Below, piece after piece: positions 27,354 through 34,537 of a stretch of 64,000 nt of DNA. This DNA is from Serpens sp964410065 (GTDB lineage Bacteria; Pseudomonadota; Gammaproteobacteria; Pseudomonadales; Pseudomonadaceae): assembly GCA_964410065.1 (NCBI GenBank), contig CAYPFO010000006.1, positions 25,950 through 89,949 on the forward strand, read 5' to 3'. Position 1 is the first letter of the stretch. The number at the start of each line of letters is the position of its first letter. Both the position numbers and the translations under genes were made by a program. Below the pieces are notes generated by a model, which had not been told where the DNA came from, searched no databases, and saw only the letters and a program-made list of their open reading frames with translations.

Positions 27354-27456
27354 GATGAGACAAATTCACGCTTCTTGGTTATTTATGGGCACCGCCAAGG
27401 GTTTGTTAGGATGCCGCCGCAGAGCGCGTCCAGCGCCATGATCATGAGGAAGCCGG

Positions 27457-28194
27457 ATGAGTCACCCTTTCAATGTCGCCGAATTGGCGGCGCTGTATGC
27501 CGAACGTTCGCCCCAGGACATTCTCAAACTCGCCTTTGAGCATTTTGGCGACGACCTTTGGCTATCCTTCAGCGGCGCGGAGGATGTCGTGCTGGTGGAC
27601 ATGGCCTGGAAGCTCAACAAGAACGTCAAAGTCTTCAGCCTGGATACCGGACGCCTGCATGCGGAAACCTACCGGTTCATCGAACGGGTGCGCGAGCATT
27701 ACGGCCTCCCTATCGAACTCCTTTCCCCCGACTCGCGCCTGCTGGAACCGCTGGTCAAGGAAAAAGGGCTGTTCAGCTTCTACAAGGACGGTCACGGTGA
27801 ATGCTGTGGCATCCGCAAGATCGAACCGCTGCGCCGCAAACTGGCCACAGTGAATGCGTGGGCGACAGGCCAGCGTCGTGATCAAAGCCCGGGGACACGC
27901 AGCCAGTTAGCAGTGCTGGAGGTGGACAGCGCCTTCTCTACACCAGAACGGTCGTTGTATAAATTCAACCCGCTGGCGCAAATGAGCAGCGAAGAGGTCT
28001 GGGGTTATATCCGCATGCTGGAGGTTCCCTACAACCCCTTGCATGAGCGCGGTTTCATCAGCATTGGCTGCGAACCCTGCACCCGCCCTGTCCTGCCCAA
28101 TCAACATGAGCGTGAAGGTCGTTGGTGGTGGGAAGAAGCCACCCACAAGGAATGCGGGCTGCATGCCGGAAATCTGATAGCCAGGGAGTCGTGA
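27457..28194 (+). CDS. cysH: adenylyl-sulfate (APS) reductase CysH
   Basis: Reduces APS to sulfite in assimilatory sulfate reduction. The 245 residues contain the PP-loop LSFSGAED near residue 37. All four cluster cysteines of the APS-type enzyme are present: C116-C117 (GECCGIRK) and C205/C208 (GCEPCTRP). The catalytic cysteine is C233 in KECGLH. The CC...CxxC set points to the 4Fe-4S APS reductase of Pseudomonas rather than the enterobacterial PAPS enzyme. It is convergent with cysB, its expected activator. Confidence 0.95.
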   Translation: MSHPFNVAELAALYAERSPQDILKLAFEHFGDDLWLSFSGAEDVVLVDMAWKLNKNVKVFSLDTGRLHAETYRFIERVREHYGLPIELLSPDSRLLEPLVKEKGLFSFYKDGHGECCGIRKIEPLRRKLATVNAWATGQRRDQSPGTRSQLAVLEVDSAFSTPERSLYKFNPLAQMSSEEVWGYIRMLEVPYNPLHERGFISIGCEPCTRPVLPNQHEREGRWWWEEATHKECGLHAGNLIARES

Positions 28195-28232
28195 AGGGAA
28201 CGCGAGCTGAATCGATTAGCCTGGCGCGACGC

Positions 28233-28261
28233 GGTGGAAAACCAATGCCTGGTTTTCCACC
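28233..28261. terminator. 12-bp perfect hairpin between cysH and cysB
   Basis: GGTGGAAAACCA (28233-28244) and TGGTTTTCCACC (28250-28261) form a perfect 12-bp stem with a 5-nt loop. There is no downstream T run on either strand, but its place between convergent stops suggests a shared transcript-end structure. Confidence 0.6.
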
Positions 28262-28288
28262 ATTTCGACTGAAAAGCCTACAGACGAC

Positions 28289-29263
28289 TCAATGGGTCGG
28301 CAGCTCGACCTTCTCGAACAGCTCATCCATTTCGGCCTTGTTACGGCACTGCACGGCCTTGGCCACCACATCGCGATTGAGGTGGGGCGCGAATTGCTCG
28401 ACAAAATCGTACATGAAGCCGCGCATGAAGGTGCCCCGGCGAAAGCCTATCTTGGTAACGCTGGACTCGAACAGCTCACTGGCGTCGAGCACCACCAGAT
28501 CCGGATCCAGCTGTTCATCCACAGCCATTTTCGCCACGATGCCCACCCCCAGCCCCAGGCGCACATAGGTCTTGATCACGTCAGCATCGGCTGCGGTAAA
28601 CACGACCTTGGGATTCAGGCCGCGGCGGCTGAAGGCCTCATCCAGCTTCGAGCGTCCGGTAAAGCCGAACACATAGGTCACGATGGGATATTCGGCCAAG
28701 GCCTCAAGAGTCAGCTTCGGCACTTTGCACAGAGGATGCCCTTTGGGCACCACCACGCAGCGGTTCCAGCGATAGCAAGGCATCATGATCAGATCGCCGA
28801 ACAATTCCAGACCTTCCGTGGCAATTGCGAAATCCACGGTGCCATCGGCTGCCATTTCCGCGATTTGAGTCGGCGAACCCTGATGCATGTGCAGTGCAAC
28901 ATCCGGGTATTGCTTGATAAACCCACTGATGACCGGCGGCAGCGCGTAACGGGCCTGGGTATGCGTAGTGGCCAGCGAGAGCACACCCTTCTTCTCGTTG
29001 GAGAATTCCTGAGCAATCTGCTTGATATTCTCAACCTTGCGCAGAATCTCCCCGGCGGTATGAATGATGCTTTCCCCCGCGGGCGTCACGCGCGTCAGGT
29101 GCTTGCCGCTACGGGCGAATACTTCCAGCCCCAACTCGTCTTCCAGTAGACGGATCTGCTTGCTGATTCCCGGCTGCGACGTATACAGACTCTTGGCGGT
29201 AGCCGACACGTTCAGATCATGGTGTGCCACCTCCCAGATGTAACGCAGTTGCTGAAGCTTCAT
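28289..29263 (-). CDS. cysB: LysR-type cysteine regulon activator CysB
   Basis: A 324-residue LysR-family regulator, the standard CysB length. The N-terminal HTH begins MKLQQLRYIWEVAHHDLNVSATAKSLYTSQ. The effector domain contains LATTHTQARYALP and GSPTQIAEM, the inducer-binding signature regions of CysB/Cbl proteins. It activates sulfur assimilation genes in response to N-acetylserine and represses itself in other bacteria. A ribosome site GAGGATC precedes the ATG. A good sigma70 promoter candidate lies 30-58 bp upstream. Confidence 0.95.
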   Translation of the reverse strand: MKLQQLRYIWEVAHHDLNVSATAKSLYTSQPGISKQIRLLEDELGLEVFARSGKHLTRVTPAGESIIHTAGEILRKVENIKQIAQEFSNEKKGVLSLATTHTQARYALPPVISGFIKQYPDVALHMHQGSPTQIAEMAADGTVDFAIATEGLELFGDLIMMPCYRWNRCVVVPKGHPLCKVPKLTLEALAEYPIVTYVFGFTGRSKLDEAFSRRGLNPKVVFTAADADVIKTYVRLGLGVGIVAKMAVDEQLDPDLVVLDASELFESSVTKIGFRRGTFMRGFMYDFVEQFAPHLNRDVVAKAVQCRNKAEMDELFEKVELPTH

Positions 29264-29292
29264 GGCAGATCCTCAATGGTGCGGTGGCAATT

Positions 29293-29321
29293 CTTATAAC
29301 CATATTAATCCAATCAGGCAA
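29293..29321 (-). promoter_or_regulatory. candidate cysB promoter
   Basis: On the minus strand TTGCCT (complement of 29316-29321), a 17-bp spacer, then TATAAG (complement of 29293-29298). The -10 overlaps the CTTATAACCA motif shared with cysH, consistent with autoregulation by CysB. Confidence 0.5.
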
Positions 29322-29685
29322 AAAACAAACAACAACAAGCATTAAAAACCAGCAAGACTTCTCATTGCCGACCGGGCAGCACGGCGCGAAACCAGCGGAG
29401 AAATCACAAGCGCTGCGCGCGCACCACTGACGACCTTGGATAACGGGTATGGAGTGCTGCGTGACGAGAAAATTGCGGTGCGCGGACAACGCGCGAGGCA
29501 ACCGGGCAAGGAAGCCCGAGCGACATTGGTTCCGAACAGAGACGGCGGCCAAACACGGCTTTCACCAAGCCGCCCCATTGTCGAGCCCGCAGATAACGCG
29601 TTAAGGTTGCCCACCCCTCACCATGCCCTTCCTGCTGTGCACGCCGCAAGGGGATGCCTGACCCCCGACCTGACGAGTAACACCG
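29322..29685. other. gene-free leader region before DAHP synthase
   Basis: About 360 bp without a convincing gene. It contains hairpin-forming segments: GGGC-AAGGAA-GCCC near 29504, and GGCGGC (29543-29548) that can pair with GCCGCC near 29569, competing with a GGCTT/AAGCC hairpin. A 50-codon frame from the ATG at 29450 has no recognisable product. A structured 5' leader is possible; no known riboswitch was recognised. Confidence 0.35.
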
Positions 29686-30762
29686 ATGGCAGATTTACCG
29701 ATCAATGACCTGAACGTTGCCTCCAACGAAGCCCTGATCACGCCGGAGCAACTGAAGCACCAAATGCCCCTCACCGAAGCAGCCCGCCACACCGTGACAC
29801 ACGGTCGCCAGGTGATTCGGGACATTCTTGATGGCAAGGATCATCGCCTCTTCATCGTGATTGGTCCGTGCTCGATCCATGACCTTAAAGCAGCCCATGA
29901 ATACGCCGAGCGCCTCAAGGTGCTAGCCGAACAGGTATCCGACACGCTGTTCCTGGTCATGCGCGTCTATTTTGAGAAGCCGCGGACCACGGTAGGCTGG
30001 AAGGGCCTGATCAACGACCCTTACCTGGATGATTCCTTCAAAATCCAGGACGGCCTCAGCATTGGTCGCCAATTGCTGCTCGACCTGGCCGACATGGGCC
30101 TGCCAGCCGCCACCGAAGCCCTGGATCCCATCTCGCCGCAATACCTGCAGGATTTGATCAGTTGGGCCGCCATCGGCGCGCGGACCACCGAATCCCAGAC
30201 GCACCGGGAGATGGCTTCTGGTCTTTCTTCCTCCGTGGGTTTCAAGAACGGTACGGATGGCGGCCTGGCCGTGGCCATCAATGCTCTGCAATCCGTTTCC
30301 CGCCCGCATCGCTTCCTGGGTATCAACCAGCAAGGCGCCGTGTCCATCGTCACGACCAAGGGCAACACCTACGGCCACGTCGTGCTGCGTGGCGGTAACG
30401 GCAAACCCAACTATGACTCGGTGAGCGTCGCGGTCTGCGAACAAGAGCTGGCCAAAGCCGGCATCACGCCCAACATCATGGTCGACTGCAGTCACGCCAA
30501 CTCCAACAAAGACCCTGGCCTGCAACCGCTGGTCATGGATAACGTTGCCAATCAGATTCTGGAGGGCAACACGTCCATCATCGGCTTGATGGTCGAAAGC
30601 CACCTTGGTTGGGGCAGCCAGTCAATTCCCAAGGATCTCGACCAACTCCAGTATGGCGTCTCGATCACCGACGCCTGTATCGATTGGCAGGCGACTGAAA
30701 AAGCCGTGCTTAGCATGCATGAGAAGCTGAAGGATATTCTGCCCGAGCGCCGCAAGCGCTGA
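29686..30762 (+). CDS. 3-deoxy-7-phosphoheptulonate (DAHP) synthase, class I
   Basis: First enzyme of the shikimate pathway, joining phosphoenolpyruvate and erythrose 4-phosphate. The 358 residues are typical of class I AroF/G/H enzymes. Motifs include IGPCSIHD, FEKPRTTVGWKGLINDP, the GARTTESQTHREMASGLS block, and HANSNKDP near residue 270. Which aromatic acid inhibits it cannot be read with confidence; the PAO1 gene in the equivalent position is aroF-like. Ribosome site is weak (GACGAG). A strong terminator follows. Confidence 0.93.
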   Translation: MADLPINDLNVASNEALITPEQLKHQMPLTEAARHTVTHGRQVIRDILDGKDHRLFIVIGPCSIHDLKAAHEYAERLKVLAEQVSDTLFLVMRVYFEKPRTTVGWKGLINDPYLDDSFKIQDGLSIGRQLLLDLADMGLPAATEALDPISPQYLQDLISWAAIGARTTESQTHREMASGLSSSVGFKNGTDGGLAVAINALQSVSRPHRFLGINQQGAVSIVTTKGNTYGHVVLRGGNGKPNYDSVSVAVCEQELAKAGITPNIMVDCSHANSNKDPGLQPLVMDNVANQILEGNTSIIGLMVESHLGWGSQSIPKDLDQLQYGVSITDACIDWQATEKAVLSMHEKLKDILPERRKR

Positions 30763-30773
30763 GACTGCAAAAC

Positions 30774-30808
30774 GAAAAAGCCGGGCATTGGCACTGCCCG
30801 GCTTTTTT
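30774..30808. terminator. bidirectional rho-independent terminator
   Basis: AAAAAGCCGGGCA, a 7-nt loop and TGCCCGGCTTTTTT form a long stem with A and T tails, serving both the DAHP synthase and the convergent GNAT gene. Confidence 0.92.
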
Positions 30809-30813
30809 ATGCC

Positions 30814-31086
30814 TCACTGTTTGCCACGTTCTCGCCGCTCCATATAGCGTTCTACATAGGAGCATGAAGGGATCACCGAGTAGCCCATGCTCTCGGCATA
30901 CTGCAAGGCATGCTCGGTCAGGGCTGCGGCAATGCCCTTGCCGCGCAAGGCATTGGGCACGTAGGTGCGGTAAATATCCAGCGTTTGCTGACCCAGGTCC
31001 ATATACGCCAAATAGGCGTGGTGGCCTTCCACGGTCGCCTCGAATTGATGACCGGCCACGTCATGATGGATAGCTAGCTCGTTCAT
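30814..31086 (-). CDS. YjdJ-type GNAT N-acetyltransferase
   Basis: A 90-residue minimal GNAT protein. The acetyl-CoA loop region is RTYVPNALRGKGIAAALTEHAL, followed by the family hallmark GYSVIPSCSYVERYMER. Such small acyltransferases are widespread and of unknown substrate. The ATG at 31086 has AGGAATC upstream; a longer in-frame extension to 31179 lacks family similarity. Single gene, convergent with the DAHP synthase. Confidence 0.85.
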   Translation of the reverse strand: MNELAIHHDVAGHQFEATVEGHHAYLAYMDLGQQTLDIYRTYVPNALRGKGIAAALTEHALQYAESMGYSVIPSCSYVERYMERRERGKQ

Positions 31087-31533
31087 GTGATTCCTCGTCA
31101 GGCCGAATCGATTGCTGTGCAACACAAACCTACCTGCCAACTGCATAAAAATGTCCTGCCAGGCATTCCTGGCCTGCACACTTTACACCCCCTGACTCTG
31201 CAGCCAAAGCATACAACGCACACACTAGTTTACGCATAAGGGGCGAAGACAATAACCTCTTAAAAAAGTTCAACCAATTCAAAACTATTTAATTAGCTTT
31301 AATTCGTCACCCCATGGAACCTTCCAAAAAATAAAAGTTCAACATCAGCTTACCCATTAAGGGCGAATCCAAACTTTACGCTTAACTCTGTTAAATCCCC
31401 AGCAGAAGAATAAAAAAACCATCCAACTTGCACCCCATCCGTTTACTTACTAAAAGTTACAGGTACTATGTACGCCGCTGATTTCCCATCAACGGGAAAT
31501 TGCACTAAAGAAAGTCCAAAGAAGGGGAACACG
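31087..31533. other. AT-rich intergenic region upstream of oprI
   Basis: About 450 bp without a gene and much richer in A and T than the rest of the window. AAAAGTTCAAC occurs twice (31264-31274 and 31333-31343), and an imperfect CAT-AAGGGGCGAA-like string occurs near 31234 and 31353. Such AT-rich tracts suit UP-element-type activation of the highly expressed oprI gene (inference). Confidence 0.45.
31442..31469 (+). promoter_or_regulatory. candidate oprI promoter
   Basis: TTTACT (31442-31447), a 16-bp spacer and TACTAT (31464-31469) resemble sigma70 elements, giving a leader of about 60 nt before the oprI ATG at 31534. Confidence 0.45.
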
Positions 31534-31785
31534 ATGAACAACGTTCTGAAATTCTCTGCTCTGGCCATGGCCGCAGTTCTGGCTACCGGTTGCAGCAGCA
31601 TGTCCCAGGAATCCGAAGCACGCCTGACCGCCAGCGAAGATGCCGCCGCTCGCGCTCAAGCTCGTGCCGATGAAGCCTACCGCTTGGCTGATGAAGCCAT
31701 GGCCGCTGCGCAAAAAGCACAGCAGACTGCAGACGAGGCCAACGAACGCGCCCTGCGTATGCTGGAGCGCGCTAGCCGCAAGTAG
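31534..31785 (+). CDS. oprI: major outer-membrane (murein) lipoprotein OprI
   Basis: An 83-residue lipoprotein, exactly the OprI length. The signal peptide ends at the lipobox LATGC with the lipidated cysteine C20. The mature part is a heptad-patterned helix with alanine-rich repeats (AARAQARADEAYRLADEAM). The C-terminus is RASRK, whose last lysine is the usual peptidoglycan attachment point. It ties the outer membrane to the cell wall. GAAGGGG precedes the ATG and a strong terminator follows. The next gene, convergent, encodes an L,D-transpeptidase. Confidence 0.96.
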   Translation: MNNVLKFSALAMAAVLATGCSSMSQESEARLTASEDAAARAQARADEAYRLADEAMAAAQKAQQTADEANERALRMLERASRK

Positions 31786-31807
31786 TAGCCCGGCATCGGA
31801 CTATCAA

Positions 31808-31834
31808 GCCGACCCTATCAGGGTCGGCTTTTTT
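31808..31834. terminator. rho-independent terminator after oprI
   Basis: GCCGACCC, a 5-nt loop TATCA and GGGTCGGC followed by six T residues. Confidence 0.93.
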
Positions 31835-31876
31835 ATTAATGGCTTAGTTCAATACGTCGTAACAAGCGCACCCGGA

Positions 31877-32833
31877 TCAGCGGGGAGCGACCTCGGCAGC
31901 CAGCACTTCATTCCTTGCCGCAATCTCGATCGGCAATCCATCTTCCGCCGCAATTATTTCGCGCAACATTTCCCAGTCCAACTGCAGATTCTGCAACTCG
32001 TCCCAGCGCAGCAAGGTATTGATCACCTTGGCATGTTTGTCCACGACGGATAGTTTTCCGTCTTTGCCTTCCAGTGGCGCATGCACTTCAAGGTAGTACT
32101 TATTACCGCTAACCCCCACCTTGTAAGGCTGATCGATAATGCGCACCGGAGTGCCGACCGAAGCCATCGCCGCCAACTCCAGAACATTGGGATTGAGCAT
32201 GCGGAAGCAGCCATGACTGACTCGCATGCCAATGCCGAATTTCTTGTTCGAGCCATGAATCAGATAACCCGGTAACGCCAAGGTCATCTTGTAGGGCCCC
32301 AAGGGATTATCGGGACCCGCCGGGACAACGCTTGGCAGCGGATCACCTTCAGCGGCATGCTCGTCGCGTATCGACTTGGGCGGGTACCAGGCTGGATTGG
32401 GTATTTTGGCCGTGATGCGGGTTTCCGACACGGGTGACGACCAGCCCTCACGACCAATTCCGAGAGGATAGGTGTGCACGACAGCCTGCCCTTTCGGGTA
32501 GTAATAAAGACGGTATTCGGCCAGGTTGATCACAATCCCTTCACGCGGACCCGGCGGCAGGATGAAGCGGGTCGGTAGAATAATCTCGGCGCCCTCGCCA
32601 GGGAGCCAGGGATCCACCCCAGGATTGGCGGCAACCATTTCCAGGTAGCCTAAGTCGTTACTCTCGGCAATTGCGGCAAAGGTATCTTCGTAACGCGCCT
32701 TGATAACCTGAACCTGCCCTACCACGTCCTCATCGGGAGGCGGCAGAGGAAACTCCATGGCATGGACTGCGCCAGTGCTCACCAAAGCCATCAATGAAAG
32801 ACTGCGAAAGACCCTGGAAGCACACGCGAACAT
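31877..32833 (-). CDS. periplasmic L,D-transpeptidase (ErfK/YbiS family)
   Basis: A 318-residue YkuD-family L,D-transpeptidase. It has a signal peptide (residues 1-25), a LysM-like peptidoglycan-binding stretch at about 42-92, and a catalytic domain with H193 (LIHGSNKKFG) and the SHGCFRM motif (catalytic C209). In enterobacteria this family attaches Braun lipoprotein to peptidoglycan. The position next to oprI suggests OprI as the substrate (inference). The ATG at 32833 was chosen over a TTG at 32857, since AAGGAT precedes it. Confidence 0.9.
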   Translation of the reverse strand: MFACASRVFRSLSLMALVSTGAVHAMEFPLPPPDEDVVGQVQVIKARYEDTFAAIAESNDLGYLEMVAANPGVDPWLPGEGAEIILPTRFILPPGPREGIVINLAEYRLYYYPKGQAVVHTYPLGIGREGWSSPVSETRITAKIPNPAWYPPKSIRDEHAAEGDPLPSVVPAGPDNPLGPYKMTLALPGYLIHGSNKKFGIGMRVSHGCFRMLNPNVLELAAMASVGTPVRIIDQPYKVGVSGNKYYLEVHAPLEGKDGKLSVVDKHAKVINTLLRWDELQNLQLDWEMLREIIAAEDGLPIEIAARNEVLAAEVAPR

Positions 32834-32887
32834 CCGGACTGTATCCTTGAGTGACAAATTGAAGGCCGGTTTACAAGACCGGCTATG

Positions 32888-33169
32888 TCAGACCTCAAAA
32901 CCGGAAAATCGTTCACCCCGTCGATGTGCTTCAAGCATAGCCTGACAAACTGGACACAGCCGCGAATCACGCAGCAATTCCCGGCTTAACGAACGCCAGC
33001 GCGGCTGGGCCGGCAGTAGACCGCCGCACAAGGTGCGATCCACATGCCCCGCCAATTCCAGCTGCCGCTTGATCAGGTGCAGGCGCACCTCGCGGCAGGC
33101 GAACAGATCCAACTGCTCGTCTGGCTCGATCAATTTATAGGCATACAGGGACCAGGCACGGCGTGGCAT
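32888..33169 (-). CDS. conserved hypothetical protein with C-terminal CxxC
   Basis: A 93-residue basic, soluble protein of unknown function. It contains RLCPVCQAMLEAHRRGERF near the C-terminus and one more cysteine each at FACREV and TLCGGL, suggesting a small metal-binding or redox site. The ATG at 33169 is preferred because GGAG lies 6 nt upstream; an ATG at 33181 lacks a ribosome site. It lies between the L,D-transpeptidase and tesA genes, all on the minus strand, as I recall for PAO1. Confidence 0.7.
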   Translation of the reverse strand: MPRRAWSLYAYKLIEPDEQLDLFACREVRLHLIKRQLELAGHVDRTLCGGLLPAQPRWRSLSRELLRDSRLCPVCQAMLEAHRRGERFSGFEV

Positions 33170-33237
33170 GTTGGGCTCCATGAGGGGGCAGCAACATTAG
33201 CCGAAAGCCGGGGCGCGGAAAAGCCTCTGGAGCCCCT

Positions 33238-33843
33238 TTAGAGCATCTGTTTGAGCACCGGCCAGAGATTGTCGAGCATGCGTTCCTGGGCTGCCGGAGC
33301 GGGATGAATGCCATCAGCCTGCATCATGCCTTCGACACCGCCAACTCCCTCCAGAAAAAACGGCACCAGAGGCACCCGGGTCTGCTCGGCCAAATCCGTA
33401 TACACCTGCTCGAAGGCCCGGTTATAGCGCTGGCCGTAGTTGGGTGGCAGGCGCATACCGAGCACTATCACCTGAGCCCCGCTGCTCTGGCTGCGCTCGA
33501 TCATGGCAAGAAGATTTTGCCGCATCTGCGCCGGTGACAATCCCCGCAGGCCATCATTGCCGCCCAGCTCTAGGATTACCCACTCTGGCTGATGCTCAGC
33601 GAGCAACCGGGGCAATCGAGTCAGCCCGCCGGCCGTCGTGTCGCCACTGATCGATGCATTGATCACCTGGTGATCCAGCCCCTGTTCCTCTAGGCGCTGC
33701 TCCAGCAAGGCGACCCAACCCTGGCGGGTATCCATGCCCAGAGCGGCGCTGATACTATCACCGACGACCAGCAGGGTGCCGGCCAAGGAATTTTGCGACC
33801 ACAGCAGCACAGCCATGGCCCCCGCAACACACCAAGCCCGCAT
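33238..33843 (-). CDS. tesA: periplasmic arylesterase / lysophospholipase TesA
   Basis: A 201-residue SGNH hydrolase with a signal peptide (MRAWCVAGAMAVLLWSQNSLA). Block I is VVGDSIS with the nucleophile S30, block III GGNDGLRG, and block V DGIHP with the catalytic Asp and His. TesA hydrolyses acyl-CoA thioesters, aryl esters and lysophospholipids in the periplasm. ATG 33843 follows GGAG. Its start codon lies only 10 bp from the divergent ABC gene start. Confidence 0.93.
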   Translation of the reverse strand: MRAWCVAGAMAVLLWSQNSLAGTLLVVGDSISAALGMDTRQGWVALLEQRLEEQGLDHQVINASISGDTTAGGLTRLPRLLAEHQPEWVILELGGNDGLRGLSPAQMRQNLLAMIERSQSSGAQVIVLGMRLPPNYGQRYNRAFEQVYTDLAEQTRVPLVPFFLEGVGGVEGMMQADGIHPAPAAQERMLDNLWPVLKQML

Positions 33844-33853
33844 CGGATTCTCC

Positions 33854-34537
33854 ATGAACACCAGCATTCTCAATGCCTGCAACCTTAGCAAAGTGGTCCC
33901 CAGCGCGGAAGGCGAACTGACCATCCTGCACAGCCTGTCGCTGGATCTGAGCGCAGGAGACAGCCTGGCCATTGTCGGCGCCTCTGGTTCGGGCAAATCG
34001 ACCCTACTGGGACTTCTCGCCGGGCTGGATCGACCCAGCAGCGGCGAAGTCATGCTCGCCGGCCACGCGCTGGAGCAACTGGATGAAGATCAGCGTGCGC
34101 GGGTGCGCGCCGAACATGTCGGCTTTGTGTTTCAGTCCTTTCAGTTGCTGGACAGCCTCAATGCGCTGGAAAACGTCATGCTGCCCCTCGAGCTGGATGG
34201 GCGTCTTGATGCGCGCCGGCGGGCCAGCGAATTGCTGCAGCGGGTAGGTCTGGAACATCGCCTGCAACATTATCCCCGCCAGCTTTCCGGCGGCGAACAA
34301 CAACGCGTGGCAATCGCCCGCGCCTTCGCGGCTGAACCGGACGTGCTGTTTGCCGACGAGCCCACCGGCAATCTCGACACCCAGACCGGCGAGCGCATCA
34401 GCGATTTGCTGTTCGCCCTCAACCAGGAGCGCGGCGCCACTCTGGTACTGGTCACCCACGACCAGCGTCTGGCCCACCGGTGCCGCCGACAAATCCGCCT
34501 TGAAGCAGGCCACCTCGTCACCCGGGACGAACCTTGA
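33854..34537 (+). CDS. ABC transporter ATP-binding protein (LolD/YbbA-like)
   Basis: A 227-residue ATPase with Walker A GASGSGKST, Q-loop FVFQSFQLL, signature LSGGEQQRVAIARA and Walker B LFADEP. It is of the MacB/LolD/YbbA type that partners FtsX-like permeases. Its TGA overlaps the permease ATG by one base. Divergent from tesA, a pairing also found in E. coli (tesA-ybbA-ybbP). The substrate is unknown; lipid or lipoprotein traffic is a guess from context. Confidence 0.92.
   Translation: MNTSILNACNLSKVVPSAEGELTILHSLSLDLSAGDSLAIVGASGSGKSTLLGLLAGLDRPSSGEVMLAGHALEQLDEDQRARVRAEHVGFVFQSFQLLDSLNALENVMLPLELDGRLDARRRASELLQRVGLEHRLQHYPRQLSGGEQQRVAIARAFAAEPDVLFADEPTGNLDTQTGERISDLLFALNQERGATLVLVTHDQRLAHRCRRQIRLEAGHLVTRDEP

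Noticed and set aside
29450..29602. Possible leader peptide for attenuation
   Set aside because: Fifty codons with single scattered Trp and His and two Phe codons, no run of regulatory codons, and no adjacent terminator with a T tract.
29404..29649. Short minus-strand frames before the DAHP synthase
   Set aside because: No start context, no family resemblance, arginine-rich composition typical of antisense frames.
30774..30808. Repeated hairpin considered as a REP element
   Set aside because: It has clear A and T tails and lies between convergent genes, so a bidirectional terminator explains it fully.
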